A stretch of 64,000 bases of DNA from Candidatus Defluviicoccus seviourii (GTDB lineage Bacteria; Pseudomonadota; Alphaproteobacteria; Rhodospirillales; Defluviicoccaceae). Shown piece after piece: positions 36,509 to 43,059 of the stretch. How positions within the stretch are numbered: the stretch's first letter is position 1; every line of letters begins with the position of its first letter. The stretch lies in assembly GCA_900609035.2 (NCBI GenBank), contig UXAT02000052.1:62001-126000 (forward strand), in the 5' to 3' direction. The notes under the pieces were generated by a model. That model was given only the letters and a program-made list of their open reading frames with translations. It ran no database searches and had not been told where the DNA came from. Position numbers and translations under genes: made by a program.

Positions 36509-36691
36509 TTACTGGGCAGGTGTTGGGGTTGGGGTTTCAGTTGGGGCAACGGTGTCTGCTACGCCCTCAATCACAGTAGTAACGGTTTTAGAATCAATGT
36601 TTAGACCAAAATAACCGCCGAGGCCTATGATTAAGGCGACGACGATCGCTACAACGGTCTTTTTGATCCAAGATTTTTGTGTTGGTTCCAT
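36509..36691 (-). CDS. Small single-helix membrane protein (holin-like candidate)
   Basis: A 60-residue protein. A basic N-terminus (QKSWIKK) leads into one hydrophobic segment (residues 11-30, VVAIVVALIIGLGGYFGL), and a Thr/Pro-rich tail follows. Size, topology and position at the end of the leftward arm would suit a holin or other lysis accessory protein, but there is no family match that I recognise. An AAGGAG site precedes the ATG, and a CTAAATAC motif lies 39 bp further upstream, so it is probably a late gene. Confidence 0.65.
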   Translation of the reverse strand: MEPTQKSWIKKTVVAIVVALIIGLGGYFGLNIDSKTVTTVIEGVADTVAPTETPTPTPAQ

Positions 36692-36730
36692 AGAAGTTCT
36701 CCTTAAAGGATTGGCAAATGTTTCAACAAG

Positions 36731-36737
36731 TATTTAG
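36731..36737 (-). promoter_or_regulatory. Late promoter motif CTAAATA (leftward)
   Basis: The motif CTAAATAC on the minus strand lies 39 bp upstream of the holin-like gene. It matches the other copies at late gene boundaries and resembles the T4 late promoter TATAAATA, which gp55 recognises. It lacks a need for a -35 element. Confidence 0.6.
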
Positions 36738-36857
36738 TTAAGGTAATACCCCCTAACATTGCTGCTAGGGGCATCTTTGGTAGAGTGGCTCCTTGCGACG
36801 GAGAGTAATGTATCTTGGTAGATGCCGCCGCCTAAGAAACTGTCGGCACCGCAAAAG

Positions 36858-36864
36858 TATTTAG
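36858..36864 (-). promoter_or_regulatory. Late promoter motif CTAAATA (leftward, second copy)
   Basis: Another CTAAATAC on the minus strand, 120 bp upstream of the previous one, with no convincing gene between them. The interval holds a CCCCTA/TAGGGG hairpin. It may be a second late promoter for the same gene or may start a short RNA. Confidence 0.45.
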
Positions 36865-36909
36865 CCCTCATTTTTAAGTGAACTACCAAGCACCTAAAGG
36901 AACTTGGTT

Positions 36910-37215
36910 TTAGGCGAGCGGTTTAAATAAATTTGTAAAGTGTTTTAGCCGCATTACAACAAGGTAGTCTTGATTGTCTTGTTTTACAGCAAGGTAATCA
37001 GCACTTTCAAGGTTGTCATAAAGAAACTTAAACCCTGCTTTACGCACCTTTACTTCAATCTTCTGGCCCGAGTCTAATTCAATGTCGCCAGCAAACTTAC
37101 CGCCAACAGCACCTGACAGAGGAATACGGGAGCAAGGAATACCTGCCTCTTTAAGTTTCTTAACGAGGTTGGCTTCTCCTCTATAACCTTTTGATTTACT
37201 TTTCATTCCGCTCAT
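36910..37215 (-). CDS. Putative PD-(D/E)XK nuclease (Holliday-junction resolvase-like)
   Basis: A 101-residue protein. KGYRGEANLVKKLKEAGI supplies the early Glu in a helix, and FAGDIELDSGQKIEVKVRK gives the D...E-x-K core of PD-(D/E)XK nucleases, in the small format of archaeal Hjc and phage resolvases. I start it at ATG 37215, which overlaps the stop of the upstream gene (TAATG) and has a GGGGAGG site. It may process branched replication intermediates before packaging. Confidence 0.65.
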   Translation of the reverse strand: MSGMKSKSKGYRGEANLVKKLKEAGIPCSRIPLSGAVGGKFAGDIELDSGQKIEVKVRKAGFKFLYDNLESADYLAVKQDNQDYLVVMRLKHFTNLFKPLA

Positions 37216-37493
37216 TACTTTTGTCCTCCCCAGGTTAGTTTGAATAGAATTTGTTGTGTTTCGGTCCAAGTGTCGTAGCAGAGGTTAGTGATTTTGTTTT
37301 CTTTTAGCCAAGACTTTAAGGGTTCATTTTGGAGATTGTAGCCATTCAGAAACCAAATCTCTTGCCCTTTTTGACCGGATTCAGACCATTCCTGACAGGC
37401 TGGTCCATCGATTCGGTGTTTGCGGTCATTTAGGAACCAAATCTCTGCGTGTTTTTGTCCGGATTCATAATACTGGATGATTGGATTAGTCAT
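37215..37493 (-). CDS. Repeat protein with two MORN-like units
   Basis: A 92-residue protein with two related units, YYESGQKHAEIWFLNDRKHRIDGPA and WSESGQKGQEIWFLNG. These recall the Y-x-(E/S)-G-(Q/K) repeats that are common in T4-like phages and resemble MORN repeats. The C-terminus is not repetitive. Function unknown. It is translationally linked to the nuclease gene downstream. Confidence 0.6.
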   Translation of the reverse strand: MTNPIIQYYESGQKHAEIWFLNDRKHRIDGPACQEWSESGQKGQEIWFLNGYNLQNEPLKSWLKENKITNLCYDTWTETQQILFKLTWGGQK

Positions 37494-37572
37494 TTAGTGT
37501 TTCCAATAAATGTAAAAACTGTTCAAACAACTCGTCTAGTGCTATGTCATCTAACTGACGAAAAAACTTCAT
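37486..37572 (-). CDS. Possible 28-residue leaderlike peptide
   Basis: A short frame starting at ATG 37572 after a purine-rich stretch and overlapping the start of the next gene. It reads MKFFRQLDDIALDELFEQ and continues with Leu-rich helix-like residues. The overlap with the repeat-protein gene is typical of phage operons, but a frame this short could be chance. Confidence 0.3.
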   Translation of the reverse strand: MKFFRQLDDIALDELFEQFLHLLETLND

Positions 37573-37598
37573 CAATCTCTTCTTGCGTTGGGTGAAAA

Positions 37599-37778
37599 TT
37601 ATTCTGCTTCATTTTCGTTTCCTTGGCGACGACGACGCATATACTCACGCATATACTGTCTATGCTTTTTTGTTTCTTCTGCATCACGTAACAAACACTC
37701 ACGTTGATCGTTTAGAAAGCGAATAGCATCATCCAATTTGCTGATGGTGTAGTCTAAAAGTTCTTTGTTTATGTTCAT
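37599..37778 (-). CDS. Small charged helical phage protein
   Basis: A 59-residue protein beginning MNINKELLDYTISKLDDAIR. It has a strongly basic helix (KKHRQYMREYMRRRRQ) and an acidic tail. A GGAG site lies before ATG 37778, and a CTAAATA motif lies 30 bp upstream. It looks like a coiled-coil or DNA/RNA-binding small protein. No family recognised. Confidence 0.6.
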   Translation of the reverse strand: MNINKELLDYTISKLDDAIRFLNDQRECLLRDAEETKKHRQYMREYMRRRRQGNENEAE

Positions 37779-37808
37779 TGTTAAACTCCATTTAACTTTA
37801 ACATATGT

Positions 37809-37815
37809 TATTTAG
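37809..37815 (-). promoter_or_regulatory. Late promoter motif CTAAATA (leftward)
   Basis: CTAAATAA on the minus strand overlaps the stop codon of the 37812-38165 gene and lies 30 bp before the next small gene. Overlap of late promoters with upstream stop codons also occurs at 40343 and 53217. Confidence 0.45.
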
Positions 37816-38165
37816 CATTTCAGCCTTCGTTCTTGTTGTTTGTGATACAAGGCACAAATCTCTTGTGCGAGTTGAACCGATACCTTTGGCTTACCGTGAT
37901 CTCGGACACGCTTTTTCGGGGATGAGTTGAAAGAAGATAAGCAAATTATAGGTATACCGAACCAGCGGGATAAGACGGCGAGACGGACGGGACGAGACGC
38001 AAGCCACTCTAACTCTTCTCGGGTTAGTCCATATTTTTGAAAATAACGCTTGTCACGGGGTTTTTTTGGTGGTTTTGGTGTTGGGGGACTTAATACTTTC
38101 AGTGGGATAATATGCCTTGACTCACGAATGTTTCGGAGAGCTTCTGGAGTTAAATTATATTTCAT
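37812..38165 (-). CDS. Phage protein of unknown function
   Basis: A 117-residue basic protein. A Pro-rich stretch (LSPPTPKPPKKP, about residues 25-36) is followed by YGLTREELEWLASRPVRLAVLSRWF and a Lys-rich, probably helical C-terminus. I start it at ATG 38165 because AAAGG precedes it, although the frame opens 21 bp earlier. It is the first gene of the leftward arm, divergent from gp32. No motif identifies a function. Confidence 0.6.
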   Translation of the reverse strand: MKYNLTPEALRNIRESRHIIPLKVLSPPTPKPPKKPRDKRYFQKYGLTREELEWLASRPVRLAVLSRWFGIPIICLSSFNSSPKKRVRDHGKPKVSVQLAQEICALYHKQQERRLKC

Positions 38166-38189
38166 ATTTGACCTTTCATTCCACAAATG

Positions 38190-38196
38190 CTAAATA
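38190..38196 (+). promoter_or_regulatory. CTAAATA motif upstream of the gp32-like gene
   Basis: The motif lies 64 bp upstream of the ssDNA-binding protein gene in the divergent intergenic region. T4 gene 32 also has several promoters. A hairpin lies between this motif and the gene. Confidence 0.5.
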
Positions 38197-38201
38197 TATT
38201 T

Positions 38202-38220
38202 AACGCTAATGTTTAGCGTT
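38202..38220 (+). promoter_or_regulatory. Perfect 8-bp hairpin in the divergent control region
   Basis: AACGCTAA and TTAGCGTT flank a 3-nt loop, and T residues follow on the plus strand. It could be a terminator/attenuator ahead of the gp32-like gene or an operator for a repressor acting on both divergent units. Confidence 0.45.
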
Positions 38221-38260
38221 TTTATATTTAACACATATTGGCACATAGGAGCGAAATAAT

Positions 38261-39088
38261 ATGACAAACAAATTAGAAGCATTACGTAAAGCATTACTCG
38301 AAAAAGAAGCAAAAACAAATTCTTCCTTCACAAAATCAACAGAACCTTCCCCGATATATCCGTTCTGGAATACACCAGCTGGTAAAACTTCATTGATTAG
38401 ACTGTTGCCTGATGGTGATCCAAACAACACATTCTTTTGGGTTGAGCGGTTGGTAATCAACTTAACCTTTGGTGATGGTGTGAGAGCCCAAGTCCCTTGT
38501 CTTGAGATGTGGGACGAAAAGTGCCCAATCCTTGAAGAGGTGCGAACTTGGTTCAAAGATCCTTCTAAAGAGCAGGTAGCAAGAAGTTATTGGAAAAAGC
38601 GTTCCTACCTCTTCCAAGGGTTTGTGGTGGCGGATGGTGTCGGTGAAACTGAAAAGCCCGAAAACCCAATCCGTAGATTTGTTGTGAACAAGACGCTTTT
38701 TGAAACAATCAAAGCAGCACTTATGGATGCTGATATGGAAGACTTACCAATCGATTATGAAAAAGGTCGTGATTTTCGCATTACTGTAACCAAGCGAGGA
38801 GACTACAAAGATTACGCAACTTCGGGTTGGAGTATGCGTAGTAGGGGTTTGACCGACCAGGAAAAACAAGCCATTGAAAAATACGGCCTTTTTGACCTTA
38901 AAACGTATCTTCCGAAGAAGCCCGACCCCGCACTTATAACCGAGATGTTTCGTGCTTCAGTAGCAGGGGAGGACTGGTGCCAAGACTGGGGGCGATTTTT
39001 TACACCCTCGACGAAAGGTGTGGTTCAAGTCTCCGAAATTTTCCCAGGGGAGGTTTCTTTAGATCGAATGAAAAGAAAAAATACTTAA
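38261..39088 (+). CDS. T4 gp32-like single-stranded DNA-binding protein
   Basis: A 275-residue protein of the T4/cyanophage gp32 type. The OB-fold core shows LIRLLPDGDPNNTFFWVERLV, then VPCLEMWDEKCP and EQVARSYWKKRSYLFQGFVV. These match cyanophage gp32, including the reduced zinc site with cysteines at 80 and 88; the third Cys of T4 (CPVC) is CPI here. It coats ssDNA during replication and recombination. The gene ends with LDRMKRKNT over an A-rich run where a -1 shift would enter the gp55-like frame. Confidence 0.88.
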   Translation: MTNKLEALRKALLEKEAKTNSSFTKSTEPSPIYPFWNTPAGKTSLIRLLPDGDPNNTFFWVERLVINLTFGDGVRAQVPCLEMWDEKCPILEEVRTWFKDPSKEQVARSYWKKRSYLFQGFVVADGVGETEKPENPIRRFVVNKTLFETIKAALMDADMEDLPIDYEKGRDFRITVTKRGDYKDYATSGWSMRSRGLTDQEKQAIEKYGLFDLKTYLPKKPDPALITEMFRASVAGEDWCQDWGRFFTPSTKGVVQVSEIFPGEVSLDRMKRKNT

Positions 39089-39138
39089 ACAATCAAGACC
39101 TCTTAACACAACTTCAATTATCTCACGAGCGAGGGGCA

Positions 39139-39438
39139 ATGACTCCCGAGTTAGGGCGGATGTTCTTGAAACTTGTAGAGAAAATCTCTAAACGTCCCAA
39201 CTGGTGTGGTTACACTTACCTGGAAGAAATGCAATCAACAGCACTTATCAACCTTTGTGCGGTATGGCAAAAGTTTGATATGACCAAAACTAACCCCTTC
39301 GCCTACTTTACTACTTGTGTAACACACTCCTTTCTCCAGGAACTTGGGCGTCAAAAAAAGCAACAACACGTCAAAGAGTTGATTGCCGAAGCATATGGTT
39401 TGCCCACATCGTTTGCTCATCACGAATCGGCCTCTTAA
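39139..39438 (+). CDS. T4 gp55-like late sigma factor
   Basis: From ATG 39139 this is a 99-residue protein with the gp55 core: ISKRPNWCGYTYLEEMQSTA, then VWQKFDMTKTNPFAYFTTCV, then FLQELGRQKKQQH. T4 gp55 is a minimal sigma factor that directs host RNA polymerase to TATAAATA late promoters. The conserved gp55 N-terminus (KKYLNNQDLL...) lies upstream in the same frame but has no start codon. It could only be made through a -1 shift at 39076-39082 after gp32 or after ATG 39068. A GAGGGG site supports ATG 39139. The protein is shorter than T4 gp55 (185 residues), mainly at the C-terminus. Confidence 0.82.
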   Translation: MTPELGRMFLKLVEKISKRPNWCGYTYLEEMQSTALINLCAVWQKFDMTKTNPFAYFTTCVTHSFLQELGRQKKQQHVKELIAEAYGLPTSFAHHESAS

Positions 39439-39440
39439 AG

Positions 39441-39502
39441 AGGTGTGTGAAAATCAACACACCTAAAAAAATCTCGCCAAAATGCATTAAAACCCGTTTT
39501 AA
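39441..39502. terminator. Two hairpins after the gp55-like gene
   Basis: AGGTGTGT/ACACACCT (39441-39464, 8 bp) and TTAAAAC/GTTTTAA (39487-39502, 7 bp) follow the sigma gene within 65 bp. Neither has a classical U tract. They may end the upstream transcript or stabilise its 3' end. Confidence 0.4.
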
Positions 39503-39518
39503 CTCTTGATCTAATAGA

Positions 39519-39525
39519 CTAAATA
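39519..39525 (+). promoter_or_regulatory. Late promoter motif CTAAATA
   Basis: The motif lies 93 bp before the 39619 membrane-protein gene in an AT-rich non-coding stretch, immediately after two hairpins. Confidence 0.5.
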
Positions 39526-39618
39526 TTTTTGTAGAAAGAATAACATTTTTATTACATTTCATCTAAAATAATTATATATTATGAAAAGTAAAACACACAC
39601 AAAAGGAGAGAGTTAGAA

Positions 39619-40155
39619 ATGACTACTACCTGGAGATACTCCTCTACTACCACTGACACTCAAACTTGCATCCGGCGCACTCAGCCAGGACTCACTCAAA
39701 CCGCTTGTTTCTGGCACGACAGCAAAGTTCTAGACCGACTAGGACTTGGGGTTAGCAAAAACGACCCTAACCTGTTCTTTGACAGCCTTAACACTTTGCA
39801 CAAGACGTGTGAGCAGGCTGGAATCGGTGTTGACCTTAATAAGTGGTCAGCAAGTGATTTTACAATTTTGGCGGACTTGGGGCTTTTTGGTGACTTAGAT
39901 GAAGCACTTGAAAGGCAAAACAAAGCCCAACAAATCAAGCACATGAAAACCGCAAGCCAAGCAGGACTAGGCTTTGGGGATTTGTTTTTTGGGTTGATCC
40001 ATTTAGGGTTGCTGTTTTTTGGATTGCTGTTTTTGTGGCCTTTGCTTCTAGCACTGCTGTTAACTATCCCGCTACATGTAGTGATCAGGTCTCTCCGCAA
40101 AAACCGCAACCTTTCACTATATGTGGCCGAGCAAAGCATCAGACGGGGGAGCTAA
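39619..40155 (+). CDS. Phage membrane protein of unknown function
   Basis: A 178-residue protein. The first 110 residues are polar and probably soluble. Residues about 118-153 are very hydrophobic (GDLFFGLIHLGLLFFGLLFLW and on), enough for two membrane passes or a hairpin, and the tail is basic. An AAAGGAGAGAG site precedes ATG 39619. It might be a lysis or superinfection protein, but nothing specific shows this. Confidence 0.65.
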   Translation: MTTTWRYSSTTTDTQTCIRRTQPGLTQTACFWHDSKVLDRLGLGVSKNDPNLFFDSLNTLHKTCEQAGIGVDLNKWSASDFTILADLGLFGDLDEALERQNKAQQIKHMKTASQAGLGFGDLFFGLIHLGLLFFGLLFLWPLLLALLLTIPLHVVIRSLRKNRNLSLYVAEQSIRRGS

Positions 40156-40157
40156 AA

Positions 40158-40346
40158 ATGATCACAATTAAATCAAAACAAGAAGTCACCGACGCAATAT
40201 ATAGTCTTTTTCAAGAGTTGAGTCAGTGGAAGAGGCCCTTTGAAGGCATTCCGTACGATTTTGTAACTGCGGTGCGAGCGGAGTATGAAGCCCGACGAAA
40301 AGAAAAGATTAGAAACAAATTGAAATCTTTAGAGGAAGATTGCTAA
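40158..40346 (+). CDS. Small phage protein of unknown function
   Basis: A 62-residue protein: ITIKSKQEVTDAIYSLFQEL and a basic helical end (RAEYEARRKEKIRNKLKSLEEDC). A GGGGGAG site is placed correctly before ATG 40158, two bases after the previous stop. The stop codon lies inside the CTAAATA motif at 40343. Confidence 0.6.
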   Translation: MITIKSKQEVTDAIYSLFQELSQWKRPFEGIPYDFVTAVRAEYEARRKEKIRNKLKSLEEDC

Positions 40347-40349
40347 ATA
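40343..40349 (+). promoter_or_regulatory. Late promoter motif CTAAATA at the 5' end of a structured RNA
   Basis: The motif overlaps the preceding stop codon. If it works like a T4 late promoter, transcription would start about 5-7 nt downstream, which is exactly where the 14-bp stem of the candidate RNA begins. Confidence 0.6.
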
Positions 40350-40351
40350 AA

Positions 40352-40541
40352 AATGTGCGGAGGAGATCCGTTGTTGGAGTAGCTACCAACGATTAGGGTT
40401 TTCAACGCAACGCCGCCCGCAGGAGTATTTCACTCCTCCGCACATTCTACCAAGGCGTTGCTGAACAAGGCGTTGTTCTTTTTAGAAAGTTTCTAACAAT
40501 CTATATGAGCACGCCTCCGATTTGTGTTGGAGGATTTTTTT
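40352..40541 (+). ncRNA. Candidate pseudoknotted structured RNA / cis-regulatory leader
   Basis: No gene fits this 190-nt stretch, but it is rich in pairings. A 14-bp perfect long-range stem joins 40352-40365 to 40433-40446. The enclosed segment GCAACGCC (40407-40414) is complementary to GGCGTTGC (40454-40461) outside the stem, making a pseudoknot. A second copy GGCGTTG lies at 40469-40475. AGGAGT/ACTCCT (40421-40426 and 40432-40437) competes with the long stem. A last hairpin CCTCC/GGAGG (40514-40533) is followed by seven T and hides the GGAGG ribosome site of the next gene. CGGAGG (40358-40363) could open it. This looks like an attenuator, riboswitch-like leader or independent phage RNA. 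Confidence 0.6.
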
Positions 40542-40805
40542 ATGACTGTGTTAAAACTACCCAAAAAAGTGCTTAACCCTGAGCACCACAACATTTTAGA
40601 CCGTATCCGTGTTCGTCGAGGCTCGCTAACCTTGGGCGACGCAGAGTTTAACCGCAAACAAAGACTATACAAGCAGGTAGATACCTTGCTTGTAGAAGCA
40701 GCAGGTTACCCTGTAAATCGGGGGAGAATCAGCGAAGTTGCTAATGAAATATGGGTTGAAGGCGTTGAAGAAACTGACGCTATTTTAGTAAAATTAGGCT
40801 TATAA
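40542..40805 (+). CDS. Small phage protein of unknown function
   Basis: An 87-residue protein starting MTVLKLPKKVLNPEHHNILDR. It has a mixed-charge helical middle and ends DAILVKLGL. ATG 40542 follows GGAGG by eight bases, and that ribosome site is the 3' arm of a terminator-like hairpin. Expression is therefore likely controlled by the upstream RNA structure. No family recognised. Confidence 0.7.
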   Translation: MTVLKLPKKVLNPEHHNILDRIRVRRGSLTLGDAEFNRKQRLYKQVDTLLVEAAGYPVNRGRISEVANEIWVEGVEETDAILVKLGL

Positions 40806-40822
40806 TTTTTAGGAGCACAATA

Positions 40823-41467
40823 ATGGATCTTAACAAGAAATATTACCCCCAAAGTGTTCACGAGTGTATACTACCTTCAGACCTTAAGGCCCGGTCTAGA
40901 CTTGCCCGGTGGGTTAAAGACCCCTCTAAACTACCTAATATGGTCTTGTTTTATGGGCCGAAAGGCACGGGTAAAACAACCTTCGCTGAGTGTTTAATAG
41001 ATCATCTAGACTTACCTAAAGGTTATCTAGATAGGTGGGACGCTAAAGGCGGATTCTCTAGAAAAATGCTTGACACTATCGAAACCCGGATACGCTACCG
41101 TATTGATAAAGATCAAAAGTATGTGGTGTTTTTAGACGAGCTTAAAGCCGAAACACCTACAGAGATTGATTTTTGCGAAGGGCTTCGCTCACTCTACAAC
41201 ATATACTGCGGTAAGTTTAACATACACTTTATAGCAACTACCAACTACCCCGAACAAATCCGTGCAGTTGGTAAAGGCTCTGTGTGGGACCGATTTACGG
41301 TACTTCCTTTCGAGTCTTTTGATGCTCAAGACGTAATTGGTTTGCTAACAAATATTGCCAAGCAAGAAGGTATACTAGCCTCAAGGGACGATATAAGTGA
41401 TTACTGGGAAGAGTATTTCCCGAAACTGCGATTAGCAATTAAAGATTTAGATGATTTAGAGGAGTAA
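40823..41467 (+). CDS. T4 gp44-like AAA+ ATPase lacking the collar domain
   Basis: A 214-residue AAA+ protein. The N-terminus KKYYPQSVHECILP mirrors KYRPSTIDECILP of T4 gp44, the clamp-loader ATPase. Walker A is GPKGTGKTT (K51), Walker B VVFLDE (D105-E106) and sensor 1 TTN (N141). KQEGI...YFPKLRLAIKDLDDL matches the gp44 lid. gp44 has 319 residues with a C-terminal collar; here the protein stops after the lid. No clamp (gp45) or gp62 gene is in view. It may load a host clamp or the neighbouring helicase. Confidence 0.8.
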   Translation: MDLNKKYYPQSVHECILPSDLKARSRLARWVKDPSKLPNMVLFYGPKGTGKTTFAECLIDHLDLPKGYLDRWDAKGGFSRKMLDTIETRIRYRIDKDQKYVVFLDELKAETPTEIDFCEGLRSLYNIYCGKFNIHFIATTNYPEQIRAVGKGSVWDRFTVLPFESFDAQDVIGLLTNIAKQEGILASRDDISDYWEEYFPKLRLAIKDLDDLEE

Positions 41468-41472
41468 CAATA

Positions 41473-43059
41473 ATGGCAAAGAAAAAACAACCGTCCGAGA
41501 AGGATATTCTTGCTCATGTGCTCGTAGCCGAGGAGGGTTTATTGGGGGCGGCTTTACAGGACCTTAGTGACTACTGTAAAGAGTGGGGTATAGACCCAAA
41601 TAACATGTTAGAAAAAATTGAGAAGATTCACCCAGACGTGGCAGAAGAGCACGAAGATTTGCTTGTAGATCTTTTAGAGTGGTGGAATAAGAAAAGTGCA
41701 CCACCACCGGCACCCCCTAGTAACTGTATTGTAATACCTTCCTACCGGGATGACAATGACGTTCTCCACGTGTTATTCACCACCGACTTCATAAGGGAAG
41801 CAATTGTTAAAGTGCACATAGAGCCAAGATTGCGAAAATTATTATTCGATGGCGGAACCTTAACACTATGTCGGTTAGGGGAAGAAAAAGTGTTAGAAGA
41901 CTCTTTAGTTGTAGCCAACCAGATTAAAGCCGTTGTTAGAAATGTTTTGGCTAGAGAACTACCACCTAAATGCATTGAGACAGAAATTATGTCTTGGGAC
42001 CCTAAGGACTTAAACACCATTTATGAGGTGTGGGATTCATATGTTCCATACATAGAGCCCTCAAACTTCTCGGTATGGCGTAGAAAACACGACGACAACT
42101 ATTGTATGTATCGGTGCCCTATAGAACCCGATGACACAATAGAGTTTCCAAAAACCCAAGAGTTTCTTGATCGACTAACTGACGGACCAGCGTTTGCGGC
42201 TTTTATCTACGGGGTTTGGTCCGGTTTGTATGCAGGTCGGCAAGTAATGTGGATATGGGGTCCGCAAGGTGAGGAAGGTAAATCTTTTTTCACTACTGAA
42301 GTATTGTCGGAACTGTTTGGCCTCGACAAGGGTCTTAAGGCTATCTCAAACAACCTTGCTACAGCGGGCGGTAGATTTGGGATGGGAGCCGTCGGGGACG
42401 CTGTCATGGTTCTCTACCCTGACGCTAACAATACGATGATCACCCATTCAGAGTTTCTAAAAACATTGGCGGGTGGGGGTAGAGATGCAGTATCGAAAGA
42501 GAAGAAATTCGCTAACCCTGTAACTAGTATTGTCAAGGCTCGGGTTATTGTAACCTCTAACTTCACCCCACATGTAACACGTGAGAACTTTATTACTTCT
42601 CGCATTTTTATTCAAAAAATTAAGCCCTTTGTTGGGCCTAAAGACCCCTCAATAGGTAAAGTGTACCGTCAAGAACTCCCAGGGTTTTTGGCTCATGGGA
42701 AGCGTTGTTATGACGAGTTATGCGCCAACCACGAAGAGATAAAGAAAAATAAAGCCGCAGACAAGTTGTTAGAGCAGGTAATCAGTGCTTGTAACCCCGA
42801 GTGGGAGGACTTTGTTAGTAGGGTATTCGAATTCACCGCTGAGGGTGTTGTCACTATCCCACGAATGAAAGAAATTCTCGAAGAGCATAATTTACGCAAC
42901 GACTATAAGGCTTTAACGGGTTTCTTAGCCTCTAACTACGGTATCCGGGCTCATCAACGAATGGTTGAAGGAGAGCGACCGTATGGGTTTTGGGGACTTA
43001 AGGAACGAGATCAGGCAGGTTTTAGTAGCTCTAGCAAAGGATTAGGCGATTATGACTAA
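41473..43059 (+). CDS. SF3-type replicative helicase / primase-helicase
   Basis: A 528-residue protein. The ATPase domain has Walker A WIWGPQGEEGKS (about residues 258-269) and the SF3-type segment MITHSEFLKTLAGGGRDAVSKEKKF. VKARVIVTSNFTPHV follows as the sensor strand. This pattern is shared with D5/gp4-like viral helicases. The N-terminal 230 residues are acidic and show no zinc finger or clear primase motif. A C-terminal winged-helix-like part follows. It should unwind DNA for the polymerase encoded next, whose start overlaps by 8 bp. Confidence 0.78.
   Translation: MAKKKQPSEKDILAHVLVAEEGLLGAALQDLSDYCKEWGIDPNNMLEKIEKIHPDVAEEHEDLLVDLLEWWNKKSAPPPAPPSNCIVIPSYRDDNDVLHVLFTTDFIREAIVKVHIEPRLRKLLFDGGTLTLCRLGEEKVLEDSLVVANQIKAVVRNVLARELPPKCIETEIMSWDPKDLNTIYEVWDSYVPYIEPSNFSVWRRKHDDNYCMYRCPIEPDDTIEFPKTQEFLDRLTDGPAFAAFIYGVWSGLYAGRQVMWIWGPQGEEGKSFFTTEVLSELFGLDKGLKAISNNLATAGGRFGMGAVGDAVMVLYPDANNTMITHSEFLKTLAGGGRDAVSKEKKFANPVTSIVKARVIVTSNFTPHVTRENFITSRIFIQKIKPFVGPKDPSIGKVYRQELPGFLAHGKRCYDELCANHEEIKKNKAADKLLEQVISACNPEWEDFVSRVFEFTAEGVVTIPRMKEILEEHNLRNDYKALTGFLASNYGIRAHQRMVEGERPYGFWGLKERDQAGFSSSSKGLGDYD

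Noticed and set aside
36734-36871. A 45-residue leftward frame beginning MRAKYFCGADSF
   Set aside because: No ribosome site, and a late promoter motif lies in its first codons. The interval looks more like a leader or RNA region.
40352-40541. Known ribozyme or riboswitch class (hammerhead, twister, glutamine, preQ1)
   Set aside because: None of the conserved cores that I know fit. It is kept as an unclassified structured RNA.
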